Origin: Comamonadaceae bacterium
Lineage (GTDB): Bacteria > Pseudomonadota > Gammaproteobacteria > Burkholderiales > Burkholderiaceae_C
Length of the DNA: 39,324 bases
Assembly: GCA_947476285.1 (NCBI GenBank)
Contig: CANJPU010000054.1
Span: forward strand, 1 to 39,324
Direction of reading: 5' to 3'
The translations under genes and the position numbers were made by a program. Under the pieces are notes generated by a model. That model was not told the origin of the DNA and searched no databases. It saw only the letters and a list, made by a program, of their open reading frames with translations. Position 1 is the stretch's first letter; each line of letters begins with the position of its first letter. Positions 15,138 to 23,897 of this stretch are shown here, piece after piece.

Positions 15138-16136
15138 ATGAATCAGTCAAGAACAGGCGCGCGTCGGCGCGACGTGCTGGTGGCCGGTGCTGCTGCCCTG
15201 GGCGCAAGCGCCTGGGCACAGGAAGCGCGGCGCTTTCCCAATCGTCCCATTGTGTTTGTGGTGGCATTTCCGCCGGGCAGTGGGTCCGACACGCTGGCAA
15301 GGCTTTTGGCGGCGGAGGTGGCGCGGCTTCTGGGCGGCCCAGTGGTGGTGGAGAATCGGCCAGGCGCATCCAATGTGCTGGCGGCGCGCTCTGTCGCCAG
15401 AAGCCAGCCCGGCGATGGCCACTTGCTGCTCCTGGGCAACAACGCGCTGTGGATGGTGCAGCCAGTCATTGACCCCAACGTCGGCTATGCCTTCAGCGAC
15501 TACGAGCACTTGATGATGATTGGCGAGACGCCCTATGTGCTGGTGGCCCGACCTGACCGCGGCTGGACCAAGCTGGCTGATCTGGTTGCGCAGGCCAAGC
15601 GCCAGCCTGGCAAGATCACCTTCGGCTCTACCGGCACCGGGGGCACGCTGCATCTGGTGGTGGAGCGGCTGATGGAAACTGCTGGCATCAAGCTGTCGCA
15701 TGTGCCTTACAGGGGGCCCGCGCAGGCGCAGACCGATTTGCTGGGCGGCCACATCGACCTGATGTTCGACAGCGTGCCCAGTGGCATGGCGGCGGTCAGT
15801 GCTGGCAAACTCACCGCGCTAGGCGTTTCCACGCGCGAACGACTCGGCCCCATTCCCAATGTGCCAACCGTGGCCGAGCAGGGCTACCCCGGTTTTTCGA
15901 TGTACGGATGGTGGAGCCTTGAGACGCCAGCCGGAACGCCGCCGGACATTCTGGAGACCCTGCGCCGTGCGTTCGCCACCGCGCTGGGAACGCCCGAGGT
16001 CAAGGCCTTCTTTCAGAAGAATGCGCTCTTGTCGGTGCCTAGCACCAAAGAATATCTTCTGGGCCGCATCGCCACTGAGGGGCCGGTTTACAGTGACCTG
16101 ATCAAACGGCTGGACATCAAGCCGGCTGCGTCCTGA
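15138..16136 (+). CDS. Bug/TctC-family periplasmic substrate-binding receptor (3)
   Basis: This is a 332-residue TTT-type receptor. The N terminus GARRRDVLVAGAAALGASAWA with an AQ cleavage site near residue 28 looks like a twin-arginine signal. The mature part has FPNRPIVFVVAFPPGSGSDT, VVVENRPGAS and SHVPYRGPAQAQTDLLGG, all family hallmarks. AGGAG lies eight bases before ATG 15138, which is preferred over ATG 15117. Divergent LysR and downstream dioxygenase genes (38-bp gap) suggest a substrate-induced uptake or sensing and degradation unit. It is less like the two receptors upstream than they are like each other. No permease genes are nearby. Confidence 0.93.
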   Translation: MNQSRTGARRRDVLVAGAAALGASAWAQEARRFPNRPIVFVVAFPPGSGSDTLARLLAAEVARLLGGPVVVENRPGASNVLAARSVARSQPGDGHLLLLGNNALWMVQPVIDPNVGYAFSDYEHLMMIGETPYVLVARPDRGWTKLADLVAQAKRQPGKITFGSTGTGGTLHLVVERLMETAGIKLSHVPYRGPAQAQTDLLGGHIDLMFDSVPSGMAAVSAGKLTALGVSTRERLGPIPNVPTVAEQGYPGFSMYGWWSLETPAGTPPDILETLRRAFATALGTPEVKAFFQKNALLSVPSTKEYLLGRIATEGPVYSDLIKRLDIKPAAS

Positions 16137-16174
16137 GGCAGAGACAGAGACAGGGACAAAGGCAGACCCAGCAT

Positions 16175-17032
16175 ATGAACATTCATCTGGAAGCGGTGGC
16201 CCCCACCTTCGTGGCCCGCGCCCAAGGCATCGATCTGCGCGACCCGCCCACATCGGCGCAAGTAGAGCAAATCGAGGATGCGCTGGCGCAGTACGGTGTG
16301 CTGATCTTTCCAGTGCAAGCACTGGACGAGATCGCGCAGGACCGGTTCATCCGATGCTTTGGTCCTGGCCGCAACGGCACCTTCAAAGAGGCTGCGGGAG
16401 GCAATCCTAATTTCATCGACGTGGGCACGGTGGACGATCAGGGCGCTCCGATTCCCAGGGACAGCGCGCGCTGGGAATACATGCTGGCCAACCGACTGTG
16501 GCACACCGATGGCTCGTTCAACGAGCGGCCCATCCGCATCACCGCCTTGCTCGCGCGCGAGCTGCCCCCGGTGCCGCCGCCGACTCAGTTCGCCGACATG
16601 CGTGCCGCCTGGGAAGCGCTGGGTCCTGCCCGCCAGGCGCAGCTCGACGGCTTGCGCGTGGTGCACAGCATCCTGCGCTCGCGCGAGCAGACCGGCATGA
16701 CGCCCGAGAAGTTCGATCCGCAGACCCTGGCTACCCACCCGCCATCGGTTCATCCGCTGGTGCGCACCATCTCGCGCAACGGAAAGAAATCGCTCTACCT
16801 GGCTTCACACGCATCGCATGTGGAAGGATGGCCTGTGGAAGAAGGGCGGGCCCTTATTACTGAGCTGATTGCATTCGCCACGCAAGATCAGTTTGTCTAT
16901 TCCCATCCGTGGAAGCTGCATGACTTCGTGATGTGGGACGACCGCTGGACCATGCACCGGGCCACGCCCTATGACGGCCCGCATCCGCGCAAGATGCGCC
17001 AGTGCGCCGTGTTTGAGACCGAACCAGTCTGA
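16175..17032 (+). CDS. TauD/TfdA-family Fe(II)/2-oxoglutarate dioxygenase
   Basis: This 285-residue protein is of the TauD/TfdA family, which hydroxylates a substrate using O2 and 2-oxoglutarate, releasing succinate and CO2. The facial triad fits His110 and Asp112 (LWHTDGSF) and His261 (WTMHRATPYD). Arg272 or Arg275 could bind the 2-oxoglutarate carboxylate. WHTDGSF and MWDDRWTMHRATPYD are the family signatures. In relatives that act on sulfonates, sulfates, phenoxyacetates or quaternary amines, hydroxylation causes cleavage. The substrate here is unknown but is plausibly that of the adjacent Bug receptor. A GACAGA-rich stretch lies between the two genes (16137-16160), and the ribosome binding site is weak. 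Confidence 0.9.
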   Translation: MNIHLEAVAPTFVARAQGIDLRDPPTSAQVEQIEDALAQYGVLIFPVQALDEIAQDRFIRCFGPGRNGTFKEAAGGNPNFIDVGTVDDQGAPIPRDSARWEYMLANRLWHTDGSFNERPIRITALLARELPPVPPPTQFADMRAAWEALGPARQAQLDGLRVVHSILRSREQTGMTPEKFDPQTLATHPPSVHPLVRTISRNGKKSLYLASHASHVEGWPVEEGRALITELIAFATQDQFVYSHPWKLHDFVMWDDRWTMHRATPYDGPHPRKMRQCAVFETEPV

Positions 17033-17099
17033 GACCGGCGTGCCGCTCAGCGGCTAGGGTAAGCATGGGGGAGGGCGTGCTTAAGGGCTTCGTAGAATG

Positions 17100-17121
17100 T
17101 GCTGCAGTGCAACGCAATGCA
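17100..17121. promoter_or_regulatory. TGC/GCA-rich candidate PhaR operator
   Basis: The leader of phaR contains clustered TGC and GCA triplets (TGCTGCAGTGCA followed by ACGCAATGCA) just downstream of a TAGAAT -10-like hexamer at 17093. PhaR proteins bind TGC/GCA-containing sites and repress their own genes in studied bacteria, so autorepression here is a reasonable inference. Confidence 0.35.
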
Positions 17122-17161
17122 TCGGCCGCCTTCTTGAGTGGCCGAGTCCAGGAGCCAGTCC

Positions 17162-17698
17162 GTGTCAAGCAAGAACGCTTCCGCCAGTGCCAAGCCTGCC
17201 CAGAGGGTCATCAAGAAATACCCCAACCGACGGCTTTACGATACCGATACCTCCACCTACATCACGTTGGCAGACGTGAAACATCTGGTCATGGACAGCG
17301 AGCTCTTTGTGGTTCGCGACGCCAAGACCGGCGAAGACCTCACCCGAACCATCTTGCTGCAGATCATCCTGGAAGAAGAAGCCGGCGGCGCGCCGATGTT
17401 CAGCGAAGCCGCGCTGGCCAATCTCATCCGTCTCTACGGCCATGCGGCCCAGGGCTTCATGGGCAGCTACCTGGAGAAGAATGTCCAGGCCTTCACCGAC
17501 ATTCAGGCCAAGCTGACCGAGCAGTCCAAGTCAGTCACACCCGAGATGTGGACCAAGTTCACCAACATGCAAAACCCGCTAATGCAGGCCATGATGGGCA
17601 ATTACGCCGAGCAGTCCAAAGGCATGTTCGATGTCATGCAGGAGCAAATGGCCAAGCAGACTGAGCAAATGCTGGGGGCTTTTGGCATCAAGCGTTGA
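17162..17698 (+). CDS. phaR: Polyhydroxyalkanoate synthesis repressor PhaR
   Basis: This 178-residue regulator has an N-terminal PHA-accumulation DNA-binding domain at about residues 14-75 (RVIKKYPNRRLYDTDTSTYI is diagnostic). A helical, Met/Gln-rich C-terminal region follows, thought to bind nascent polyhydroxybutyrate granules. PhaR represses phasin and its own gene until granules titrate it away. The GTG at 17162 is chosen because AGGAG lies seven bases before it; a GTG at 17138 lacks this. No pha synthesis genes lie in the window. The phaR-rimO neighbourhood supports a Burkholderiales assignment. Confidence 0.95.
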   Translation: MSSKNASASAKPAQRVIKKYPNRRLYDTDTSTYITLADVKHLVMDSELFVVRDAKTGEDLTRTILLQIILEEEAGGAPMFSEAALANLIRLYGHAAQGFMGSYLEKNVQAFTDIQAKLTEQSKSVTPEMWTKFTNMQNPLMQAMMGNYAEQSKGMFDVMQEQMAKQTEQMLGAFGIKR

Positions 17699-17763
17699 GG
17701 GTGCGAAGCGTCGACGCCTGAGCTTGGGGGCGCGCAGCGGGAACAGTCTGGGACAATACGCCC

Positions 17764-19146
17764 ATGAGCGACCTTATTGCCCCTGATAAAAAAATTCCCA
17801 AAGTTGGGTTCGTGAGCCTGGGTTGTCCCAAGGCACTGACTGATTCCGAACTGATCTTGACCCAATTGAGCGCCGAAGGCTACGAGACCTCCAAGACCTT
17901 TGAGGGCGCTGATATTGTCATCGTCAACACCTGCGGCTTCATCGACGATGCCGTGCGCGAGAGCCTGGACACCATAGGCGAGGCATTGGCCGAGAATGGC
18001 AAAGTCATCGTCACCGGCTGCCTGGGCGCCAAGACGGGCGAGGGTGGCGGCAACCTGGTCAAGCAGATGCACCCGTCGGTTCTGGCCGTCACCGGACCCC
18101 ATGCCACCCAGGAGGTGATGGACGCGGTGCATGCCAACCTGCCCCGCCCGCACGATCCTTTCGTTGACCTGGTGCCTGCGGCCGGCATCAAGCTGACGCC
18201 GCGTCACTATGCCTATCTGAAGATCAGCGAAGGCTGCAACCACCGCTGCACCTTCTGCATCATCCCGTCGATGCGCGGCGATCTGGTGAGCCGCCCGATA
18301 GGCGATGTGCTCAAGGAAGCCCGGGCCTTGTTCGAGGGCGGCGTCAAGGAATTGCTGGTGATCAGCCAGGACACCTCGGCCTACGGTGTGGACCTAAAAT
18401 ATCGCACCGGCTTCTTTGACGGCAAGCCAATCAAGACGCGCATGTTGGAGCTGGTGCAGGCGCTGGGCGAGATGGCGCAGCCGTTTGGCGCGTGGGTGCG
18501 CTTGCATTATGTGTATCCGTACCCATCTGTGGACGAAGTCATCCCGCTCATGGCGAGTGGTATGGTTTTGCCCTACCTGGACGTTCCCTTCCAGCACAGC
18601 CATCCCGATGTGTTGCGCCGAATGAAGCGGCCCGCCAGCGGCGAGAAAAACCTCGAACGTATCAACCGCTGGCGCGCGGCCTGTCCCGAGATCGTCATCC
18701 GCAGCACATTCATTGCGGGCTTTCCTGGTGAAACCGAAGAAGAGTTCGATCATCTCCTGGCGTTCATGCGCGAGGCGCAGATCGATCGCGCCGGATGCTT
18801 TGCCTACAGCCCGGTCGCAGGTGCTGCAGCCAACGAAATCGGGGGCATGCTCACGCCAGAGCTGCGCGAGGAACGCAGAGCCAGGTTTATGGCGGTGGCC
18901 GAGCAGGTCTCAGCCGCCAAGCTGGCCCGTCGCGTGGGCGCAAGCATGCAGGTGTTGGTTGATTCCGCACCGGCTCTGGGCCGCAAGGGTGGCGTGGGCC
19001 GCTCTTATGCGGATGCACCGGAAATCGACGGAACCGTCAGACTCTTGCCGCCTGAAAAGCTGAGCAAGCGACTGACAGTGGGAGAATTCACACGCGCGCG
19101 AATTGTGGGTGCCGATGGTCACGATCTGATCGCCGTGCCGGTCTGA
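17764..19146 (+). CDS. rimO: Ribosomal protein S12 methylthiotransferase RimO
   Basis: This 460-residue radical-SAM methylthiotransferase modifies the conserved Asp of ribosomal protein S12. The N-terminal UPF0004 domain holds Cys21, Cys57 and Cys86 for the auxiliary iron-sulfur cluster. The radical-SAM motif is Cys158-NHR-Cys162-TF-Cys165. A C-terminal TRAM domain ends the protein. Length is normal. No Shine-Dalgarno precedes ATG 17764. A GACAAT hexamer at 17752-17757 would place transcription start at or next to the ATG, so a leaderless mRNA is possible. It is followed by short A-rich repeats and the terminator of the opposing tRNA-Leu. Confidence 0.97.
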   Translation: MSDLIAPDKKIPKVGFVSLGCPKALTDSELILTQLSAEGYETSKTFEGADIVIVNTCGFIDDAVRESLDTIGEALAENGKVIVTGCLGAKTGEGGGNLVKQMHPSVLAVTGPHATQEVMDAVHANLPRPHDPFVDLVPAAGIKLTPRHYAYLKISEGCNHRCTFCIIPSMRGDLVSRPIGDVLKEARALFEGGVKELLVISQDTSAYGVDLKYRTGFFDGKPIKTRMLELVQALGEMAQPFGAWVRLHYVYPYPSVDEVIPLMASGMVLPYLDVPFQHSHPDVLRRMKRPASGEKNLERINRWRAACPEIVIRSTFIAGFPGETEEEFDHLLAFMREAQIDRAGCFAYSPVAGAAANEIGGMLTPELREERRARFMAVAEQVSAAKLARRVGASMQVLVDSAPALGRKGGVGRSYADAPEIDGTVRLLPPEKLSKRLTVGEFTRARIVGADGHDLIAVPV

Positions 19147-19183
19147 GCGTGCAGGTAGGATGCTTATGAAGCAAGAACGCAAA

Positions 19184-19207
19184 CAACAAGAGAAACAACA
19201 AGAGAAA
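19184..19207 (+). repeat. Two tandem 12-bp units after rimO
   Basis: CAACAAGAGAAA occurs twice in perfect tandem, followed by a partial third copy (CAAC). It lies in the rimO 3' region, just before the hairpin CTCGGC/GCCGAG at 19211-19229. No function is evident. Confidence 0.85.
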
Positions 19208-19234
19208 CAACTCGGCATTCAGAGCCGAGCAAAC

Positions 19235-19259
19235 AAAAAAAGCCGGCAAAGCCGGCTTT
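19235..19259 (-). terminator. Rho-independent terminator of tRNA-Leu
   Basis: On the minus strand a stem AAAGCCGGC/GCCGGCTTT with a TTT loop runs into a seven-T tract, about 8 nt after the tRNA CCA end. On the plus strand the same hairpin has only TTTA behind it. Together with the hairpin at 19211-19229 it may also end rimO transcripts. Confidence 0.85.
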
Positions 19260-19266
19260 ATGATGA

Positions 19267-19351
<85 letters not shown>

Positions 19352-19371
19352 ATTTCAGGAAAGAAAAGGAT

Positions 19372-19402
19372 TCTATATCAAAAATATCGGACACATCGCC
19401 AA
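19372..19402 (-). promoter_or_regulatory. Candidate tRNA-Leu promoter inside the rnr start region
   Basis: On the minus strand TTGGCG (19402-19397) and TATAGA (19377-19372) are separated by 19 bp. The -10 lies about 20 nt upstream of the mature tRNA. The spacing is longer than ideal. This element would overlap the first codons of rnr on the other strand. Confidence 0.4.
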
Positions 19403-21647
19403 CCCACTCCTCGATGAAATCGAAGGCGTGATCCAGGGCCATCGTGACGGACACGGATACGTGGTGCGTGATGATGGCGAAGGCGACATTTATTTGCCTC
19501 CCAACGAGATGCGCGCGGTGCTGCACAAGGACCGCGTCAAGGCGCGCATCGTCAGGCACGACCGCAAGGGCCGGCCTGAGGGCCGCGTCGTTGAAATCGT
19601 CGAGCGACCACCCCAACCCATCATCGGACGCCTGCTGCACGAGAGCGGCGTCTGGCTGGTCGCGCCCGAAGACAAGCGCTATGGTCAGGACGTGTTGATC
19701 CCCAAGGGCGCGACAGCTCTGGCCAAGGCCGGACAAGTGGTGGTGGTCGAACTCACCGAGCCGCCCAGCCTCTATGGGCAGCCGGTAGGCCGCGTCAAGG
19801 AAGTGCTGGGCGAGATCGACGACCCCGGCATGGAAATCGAAATTGCGGTGCGCAAGTACGGCGTGCCACACGAGTTCTCCGATGCCTGCATCGGCCTGGC
19901 GCGCTCACTGCCTGACAAGGTGCGCCCGCAAGACAAGCGGCACCGCGTTGACCTAACCGACATTGCGCTGGTGACCATCGACGGCGAAGACGCGCGTGAC
20001 TTCGACGATGCGGTGTACTGCGAGCCGGCCAAGGTCGGGCGTGGCAAGGGCTGGCGCTTGTTGGTGGCCATCGCCGATGTCAGCCACTATGTGGAGACCG
20101 GCAGCGCCATCGACGTCGACGCCTACGACCGTGCGACCAGTGTTTATTTCCCGCGCCGGGTGATTCCCATGCTGCCGGAAAAACTCTCCAACGGCCTGTG
20201 CTCGCTCAACCCCGAGGTGGAGCGCCTGTGCATGGTCTGCGACATGCTGGTCACTGCCACCGGTGAGATCTACGCCTACCAGTTCTACCCGGGGGTGATG
20301 TGGAGCCATGCGCGCTTTACCTACACCGAGGTGGCAGCGGTGCTGGCCAACACCCGCGGGCCCGAGGCGCTTCGCAGAAAAGATCGAGTGGCCGATCTGC
20401 TCAACCTGCACGATGTCTATCGCGCTCTGCTCAAGGCGCGCAGCCAGCGCGGCGCGGTCGATTTCGAGACCACCGAAACTCAGATCATCTGCGATGAAAG
20501 CGGCCGCATCGACCGCATCGTGCCACGCACCCGCAACGAAGCCCATCGGCTGATCGAGGAGGCCATGCTGGCAGCCAACGTCTGCAGCGCCGACTACATT
20601 TCGCAAAGCAAGCATCCCGGTCTGTTCCGGGTGCACGAAGGGCCCACGCCGGAGAAGAAAGACATCCTGCGCAGCTACCTCAAGGCCATCGGCGTGCCCC
20701 TGAGTATTTCCGAGGACCCCTTGCCCGCAGAGTTCCAGCGCATTGCAGAGGCCACCAAGGAACGCCCCGACGCCCAGCAGATTCACTCGATGCTGCTGCG
20801 CTCGATGTCGCAGGCCATCTACACGCCCATCAACGCCGGTCACTTCGGCCTGGCCTACGATGCCTACACCCATTTCACCAGTCCGATCCGGCGCTATCCG
20901 GACTTGCTGGTGCACCGGGTGATCAAGGCCATCTTGATCAATCAGAAATATGAATTGCCGGTGCTCCCCACGCCAGGCGAGGCGCATGAGAAGCTCGCGC
21001 GCAGGCTGGCCAGCCGTGTCAAGGCGCCAGCCAACCGTCTCAAGAAGCCCGCGCCCCCGCTCAGCCGTGAAGTGCAGGCCTGGGAAGCCGCGGGCCTGCA
21101 TTGCAGTGCCAACGAGCGGCGCGCCGATGAGGCAAGCCGCGACGTAGAGGCATGGCTCAAATGCAAGTACATGCGCGAGCACCTTGGCGAGGAATACGGC
21201 GGCGTGGTCACGGCTGCCACCACCTTCGGAATCTTCGTCACGCTCGATCAGATGTACGTGGAAGGCTTGGTGCACATCACCGAGCTGGGCGGCGAATACT
21301 TCAAGTTCGACGAGGCGCGCCAGGAGCTGCGCGGCGAACGCACCGGCATCCGCTACGCCATTGGCTCGCGGGTGCGAGTGCAGGTGAGCCGCGTCGACCT
21401 CGATGGCCGCAAGATCGACTTCCGCCTGGTACGAGAAGGCGAAGAGCTGGTCGCGCGGGCGCAGAAGGAAAAAGGCGCACCCGGCAGCGTGGCGCGCGGT
21501 GCGCCCTCTGGCGTGCCAGTCAAATCATCGGCCAAACGTGCCGCCAGAAAAGCCTCCGACACGCAGCCCCGATCGCCCATTCAGGCGCTCAAGGCGGCGG
21601 TCAAGAAGGCTGCGGGAAAGAGCAAGAGCCGCAAGCCCCGTCGCTGA
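19377..21647 (+). CDS. rnr: Ribonuclease R (start codon unresolved)
   Basis: RNase R is a processive 3'-5' exoribonuclease of the RNB/RNase II family. The cold-shock-like region precedes the catalytic RNB domain, whose Asp cluster is DGEDARDFDDAV (Asp202, 205, 208, 210 and 211 if counted from ATC 19377). An S1 domain lies near 19-12 kDa from the end (EYGGVVTAATTFGIFVTLDQ), followed by a Lys/Arg-rich tail (KAAVKKAAGKSKSRKPRR) that may bind structured RNA. The frame is open from 19260, but that part is antisense tRNA-Leu. Between the tRNA and the conserved region there is no in-frame ATG, GTG or TTG until GTG 19428. AAAAGGA at 19365 is ideally placed for an ATC start at 19377 (then KNIGHIANPLLDEIEG), which I use as a tentative start. 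Confidence 0.9.
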   Translation: MKNIGHIANPLLDEIEGVIQGHRDGHGYVVRDDGEGDIYLPPNEMRAVLHKDRVKARIVRHDRKGRPEGRVVEIVERPPQPIIGRLLHESGVWLVAPEDKRYGQDVLIPKGATALAKAGQVVVVELTEPPSLYGQPVGRVKEVLGEIDDPGMEIEIAVRKYGVPHEFSDACIGLARSLPDKVRPQDKRHRVDLTDIALVTIDGEDARDFDDAVYCEPAKVGRGKGWRLLVAIADVSHYVETGSAIDVDAYDRATSVYFPRRVIPMLPEKLSNGLCSLNPEVERLCMVCDMLVTATGEIYAYQFYPGVMWSHARFTYTEVAAVLANTRGPEALRRKDRVADLLNLHDVYRALLKARSQRGAVDFETTETQIICDESGRIDRIVPRTRNEAHRLIEEAMLAANVCSADYISQSKHPGLFRVHEGPTPEKKDILRSYLKAIGVPLSISEDPLPAEFQRIAEATKERPDAQQIHSMLLRSMSQAIYTPINAGHFGLAYDAYTHFTSPIRRYPDLLVHRVIKAILINQKYELPVLPTPGEAHEKLARRLASRVKAPANRLKKPAPPLSREVQAWEAAGLHCSANERRADEASRDVEAWLKCKYMREHLGEEYGGVVTAATTFGIFVTLDQMYVEGLVHITELGGEYFKFDEARQELRGERTGIRYAIGSRVRVQVSRVDLDGRKIDFRLVREGEELVARAQKEKGAPGSVARGAPSGVPVKSSAKRAARKASDTQPRSPIQALKAAVKKAAGKSKSRKPRR

Positions 21648-21649
21648 TT

Positions 21650-21669
21650 CATTGAATATCATTGAATAA
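21650..21669 (+). repeat. Tandem 10-bp repeat between rnr and the SDR gene
   Basis: CATTGAATAT and CATTGAATAA lie head to tail in the 31-bp gap. They are AT-rich against the local base composition and could include promoter-like bases for the SDR gene, which lacks a visible Shine-Dalgarno. Confidence 0.7.
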
Positions 21670-21678
21670 AGCTTACCC

Positions 21679-22440
21679 ATGACAGGTCAATCACCCCAAG
21701 GCAAGGTTGCCATCATCACAGGCGCTGGCAGTGGCATTGGCAAGGCGACCGCCTTGGCTTTGCTGGCCGCCGGTTGGCGGGTGGTGCTGGCTGGGCGCCG
21801 CAAGCAGGCCCTGGACGATGTTGCCGCTGGGGCGCCTGCCGGCCAGGCCCTGGCTGTTCCCACTGACGTGACTGATCCGGCATCGGTCGCTGCATTGTTC
21901 GCTGCCACGGTGGACGCGTGGGGCAGGGTGGATCTGCTGTTCAACAACGCCGGCCTGGGCCTGGGGGCCTCGTCGCTGGAAGATCTGGCCATCGAGGACT
22001 GGAAGCGAGTCGTGGACACCAACCTGAGCGGCATGTTCTACTGCATCCAGCAGGCGTTCAGGGTGATGAAAGCCCAATCACCGATGGGCGGGCGCATCAT
22101 CAACAATGGCTCGATCTCTGCGCACGCACCGCGTCCCAACTCGATTGCCTACACCTCGACCAAACACGCGGTGACGGGCTTGACCAAGGCAGCCTCACTG
22201 GACGGGCGCAAGTACGACATCGCGGTCGGGCAGATTGATATCGGCAATGCGGTGACTGAGCTGGCCGCGCGCATGTCCACCGGCGTGCCTCAGGCCAACG
22301 GGCAGATCGCGGTGGAGGCCATGATGGATGTGAACATCGTGGGTCAGTCGGTGCTGTACATGGCCAGCCTGCCGCTGGAGGCGAACGTCTTGTTCCACAC
22401 GGTGATGGCCACCAAGATGCCGTTCGTCGGCCGCGGCTGA
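21679..22440 (+). CDS. Short-chain dehydrogenase/reductase (classical SDR)
   Basis: This 253-residue classical SDR has the nucleotide-binding motif TGAGSGIG (14-21), the NNAG motif at 89-92, and the catalytic Ser145, Tyr158 and Lys162 (YTSTK). An Arg-rich GRRKQ near 39-43 after the second strand suggests NADPH preference. The substrate is not predictable; FabG-like or polyol dehydrogenase activities are possible. It follows rnr by 31 bases and converges on the nnr gene with a 17-bp gap. Confidence 0.9.
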   Translation: MTGQSPQGKVAIITGAGSGIGKATALALLAAGWRVVLAGRRKQALDDVAAGAPAGQALAVPTDVTDPASVAALFAATVDAWGRVDLLFNNAGLGLGASSLEDLAIEDWKRVVDTNLSGMFYCIQQAFRVMKAQSPMGGRIINNGSISAHAPRPNSIAYTSTKHAVTGLTKAASLDGRKYDIAVGQIDIGNAVTELAARMSTGVPQANGQIAVEAMMDVNIVGQSVLYMASLPLEANVLFHTVMATKMPFVGRG

Positions 22441-22457
22441 GCGTTCGCGTCCCGACT

Positions 22458-23894
22458 TCAGCGCACCAGGCTGCGCGCGAGCAATGAAGCAGTGAACGCA
22501 TGATCCTGCGGCCAGAGGTCGGCCGCCAGGCCGTGTGCATGCACTGCATCGGCTGCCGCCTGACGTGCCGGTGCACCACTTGCCATGCGCGCGACGATCA
22601 TGCCTGCCAGCACATCACCCGTGCCTGCCGTGGCCAGTCGGGAATTGCCGGTGGGATTGATCAGATGCGGCTGCTGTGGCGCCGCGATGATGGTACCGCT
22701 GCCCTTGAGCACAATGACGCAGCCAAAGCGCTCGGCCAGCTCGCGCGCGGCGCGCAAGCGGTCCTGCTGCACCGCACGTGCGTCAATGTTCAGTAGCCGC
22801 GCAGCCTCCAGCGGATGCGGGGTGAGCACCGTCGGCTTGCCGCGCGTGGTGCGCGATTTCAGCAGGGTCTGCAGTGCGGTGTCGCCGGCAATTGCGTTGA
22901 GTGCATCCGCATCGAGCACCAGATCGCGCGCACCAGACAAGACGCGCGGCAACACGGCGCGTACTGCATCACCGCCGCCGCATCCGCAGGCCACTGCCAG
23001 GCTCTTGAGATCCAGGCCGTCCCAGGCCCTGAACATCAAGTCTGGCTGGGCGGTATCGACATGGGGTCCATCGGCACAAAGAAGACAAGCGAACACGCGC
23101 CCGGCACCGGCATGCAAGGCGGCCGATGCAGCCAGCAAAGCCGCGCCAGTCATGCCAGCGGCGCCGCCGATCACCGCGACATCGCCGTAGCTGCCTTTGT
23201 GTGAATCATGCGGGCCAGTGGTGGAGTGAGACGGCGCATGCAGCCACGCGCTGGGCGCCGATGTCGGCGTGATGATGGACAGGTCGTGCAGCCACACCTG
23301 GCCAGCTGCGTCCCTGCCTTTGGCGGTGAAAAGGCCCGGCTTGAGTGCCAGCAAGCTGAGCGTGTGCGCGGCCTGCACCGCATCGCCCGTGCCAGTGTCG
23401 GCATGCAGGCCGGAGGGCAGGTCCACTGCGAGCACCGGCGCTGCGGCTGCGTTCATCGTCCGGGCCCAATCGGCCATGATGCCTTCCAGCGCGCGGGTGT
23501 TGCCCAGGCCCAGCATGGCGTCAATGGCCAGATCCCAGCTTGCAGGTGGGGCGCTGTGAAATGCCACGCCTGCCTGCCTGGCGCGGGCCAGCGATGCCAA
23601 TGCATCGGCGGGTGCCCGTTGTTCGTCGCCGCACCATGTGAGCGCCACATCCTTGCCCCATTGCTTCAGGTGCATGGCCGCCTCCAGGCCGTCACCGCCA
23701 TTGTTGCCGGGGCCGCAAGCGATCCAGATGGTTCGCGAATGCGGTGCGAGCGCCAGCGCCAGCCGGGCAAGGGCCAGTCCCGCGCGCTGCATCAGCGTGT
23801 GCGCGGGCAGGCCCTGCGCGGCCAGGTGCTCAATATCGCGCATCGCAGCCACATCGAAAAGCGGCCAGAGTCGATCAGGTGTGACGCGTTGCAT
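22458..23894 (-). CDS. nnr: Bifunctional NAD(P)H-hydrate epimerase / ADP-dependent NAD(P)H-hydrate dehydratase
   Basis: This 478-residue fused repair enzyme has an N-terminal YjeF_N epimerase domain at about 12-215 (GPGNNGGDG at 61-69, AVDLPSGLHADTGTG). The C-terminal YjeF_C kinase-like dehydratase domain (about 230-478) carries KGSYGDVAVIGG, LTPHPLEAARLL and the ATP/ADP-site motif LATAGTGDVLAGM. Together they restore hydrated NADH and NADPH. It is the last gene of a minus-strand operon amidase-dadA-nnr, starting three bases after the dadA stop. Confidence 0.95.
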   Translation of the reverse strand: MQRVTPDRLWPLFDVAAMRDIEHLAAQGLPAHTLMQRAGLALARLALALAPHSRTIWIACGPGNNGGDGLEAAMHLKQWGKDVALTWCGDEQRAPADALASLARARQAGVAFHSAPPASWDLAIDAMLGLGNTRALEGIMADWARTMNAAAAPVLAVDLPSGLHADTGTGDAVQAAHTLSLLALKPGLFTAKGRDAAGQVWLHDLSIITPTSAPSAWLHAPSHSTTGPHDSHKGSYGDVAVIGGAAGMTGAALLAASAALHAGAGRVFACLLCADGPHVDTAQPDLMFRAWDGLDLKSLAVACGCGGGDAVRAVLPRVLSGARDLVLDADALNAIAGDTALQTLLKSRTTRGKPTVLTPHPLEAARLLNIDARAVQQDRLRAARELAERFGCVIVLKGSGTIIAAPQQPHLINPTGNSRLATAGTGDVLAGMIVARMASGAPARQAAADAVHAHGLAADLWPQDHAFTASLLARSLVR

Positions 23895-23897
23895 GCT

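Noticed and set aside
16137..16165. GACAGA-rich stretch between the Bug and TauD genes as a regulatory repeat
   Set aside because: Short, imperfect purine-rich run of the kind common near ribosome binding sites; not distinct enough.
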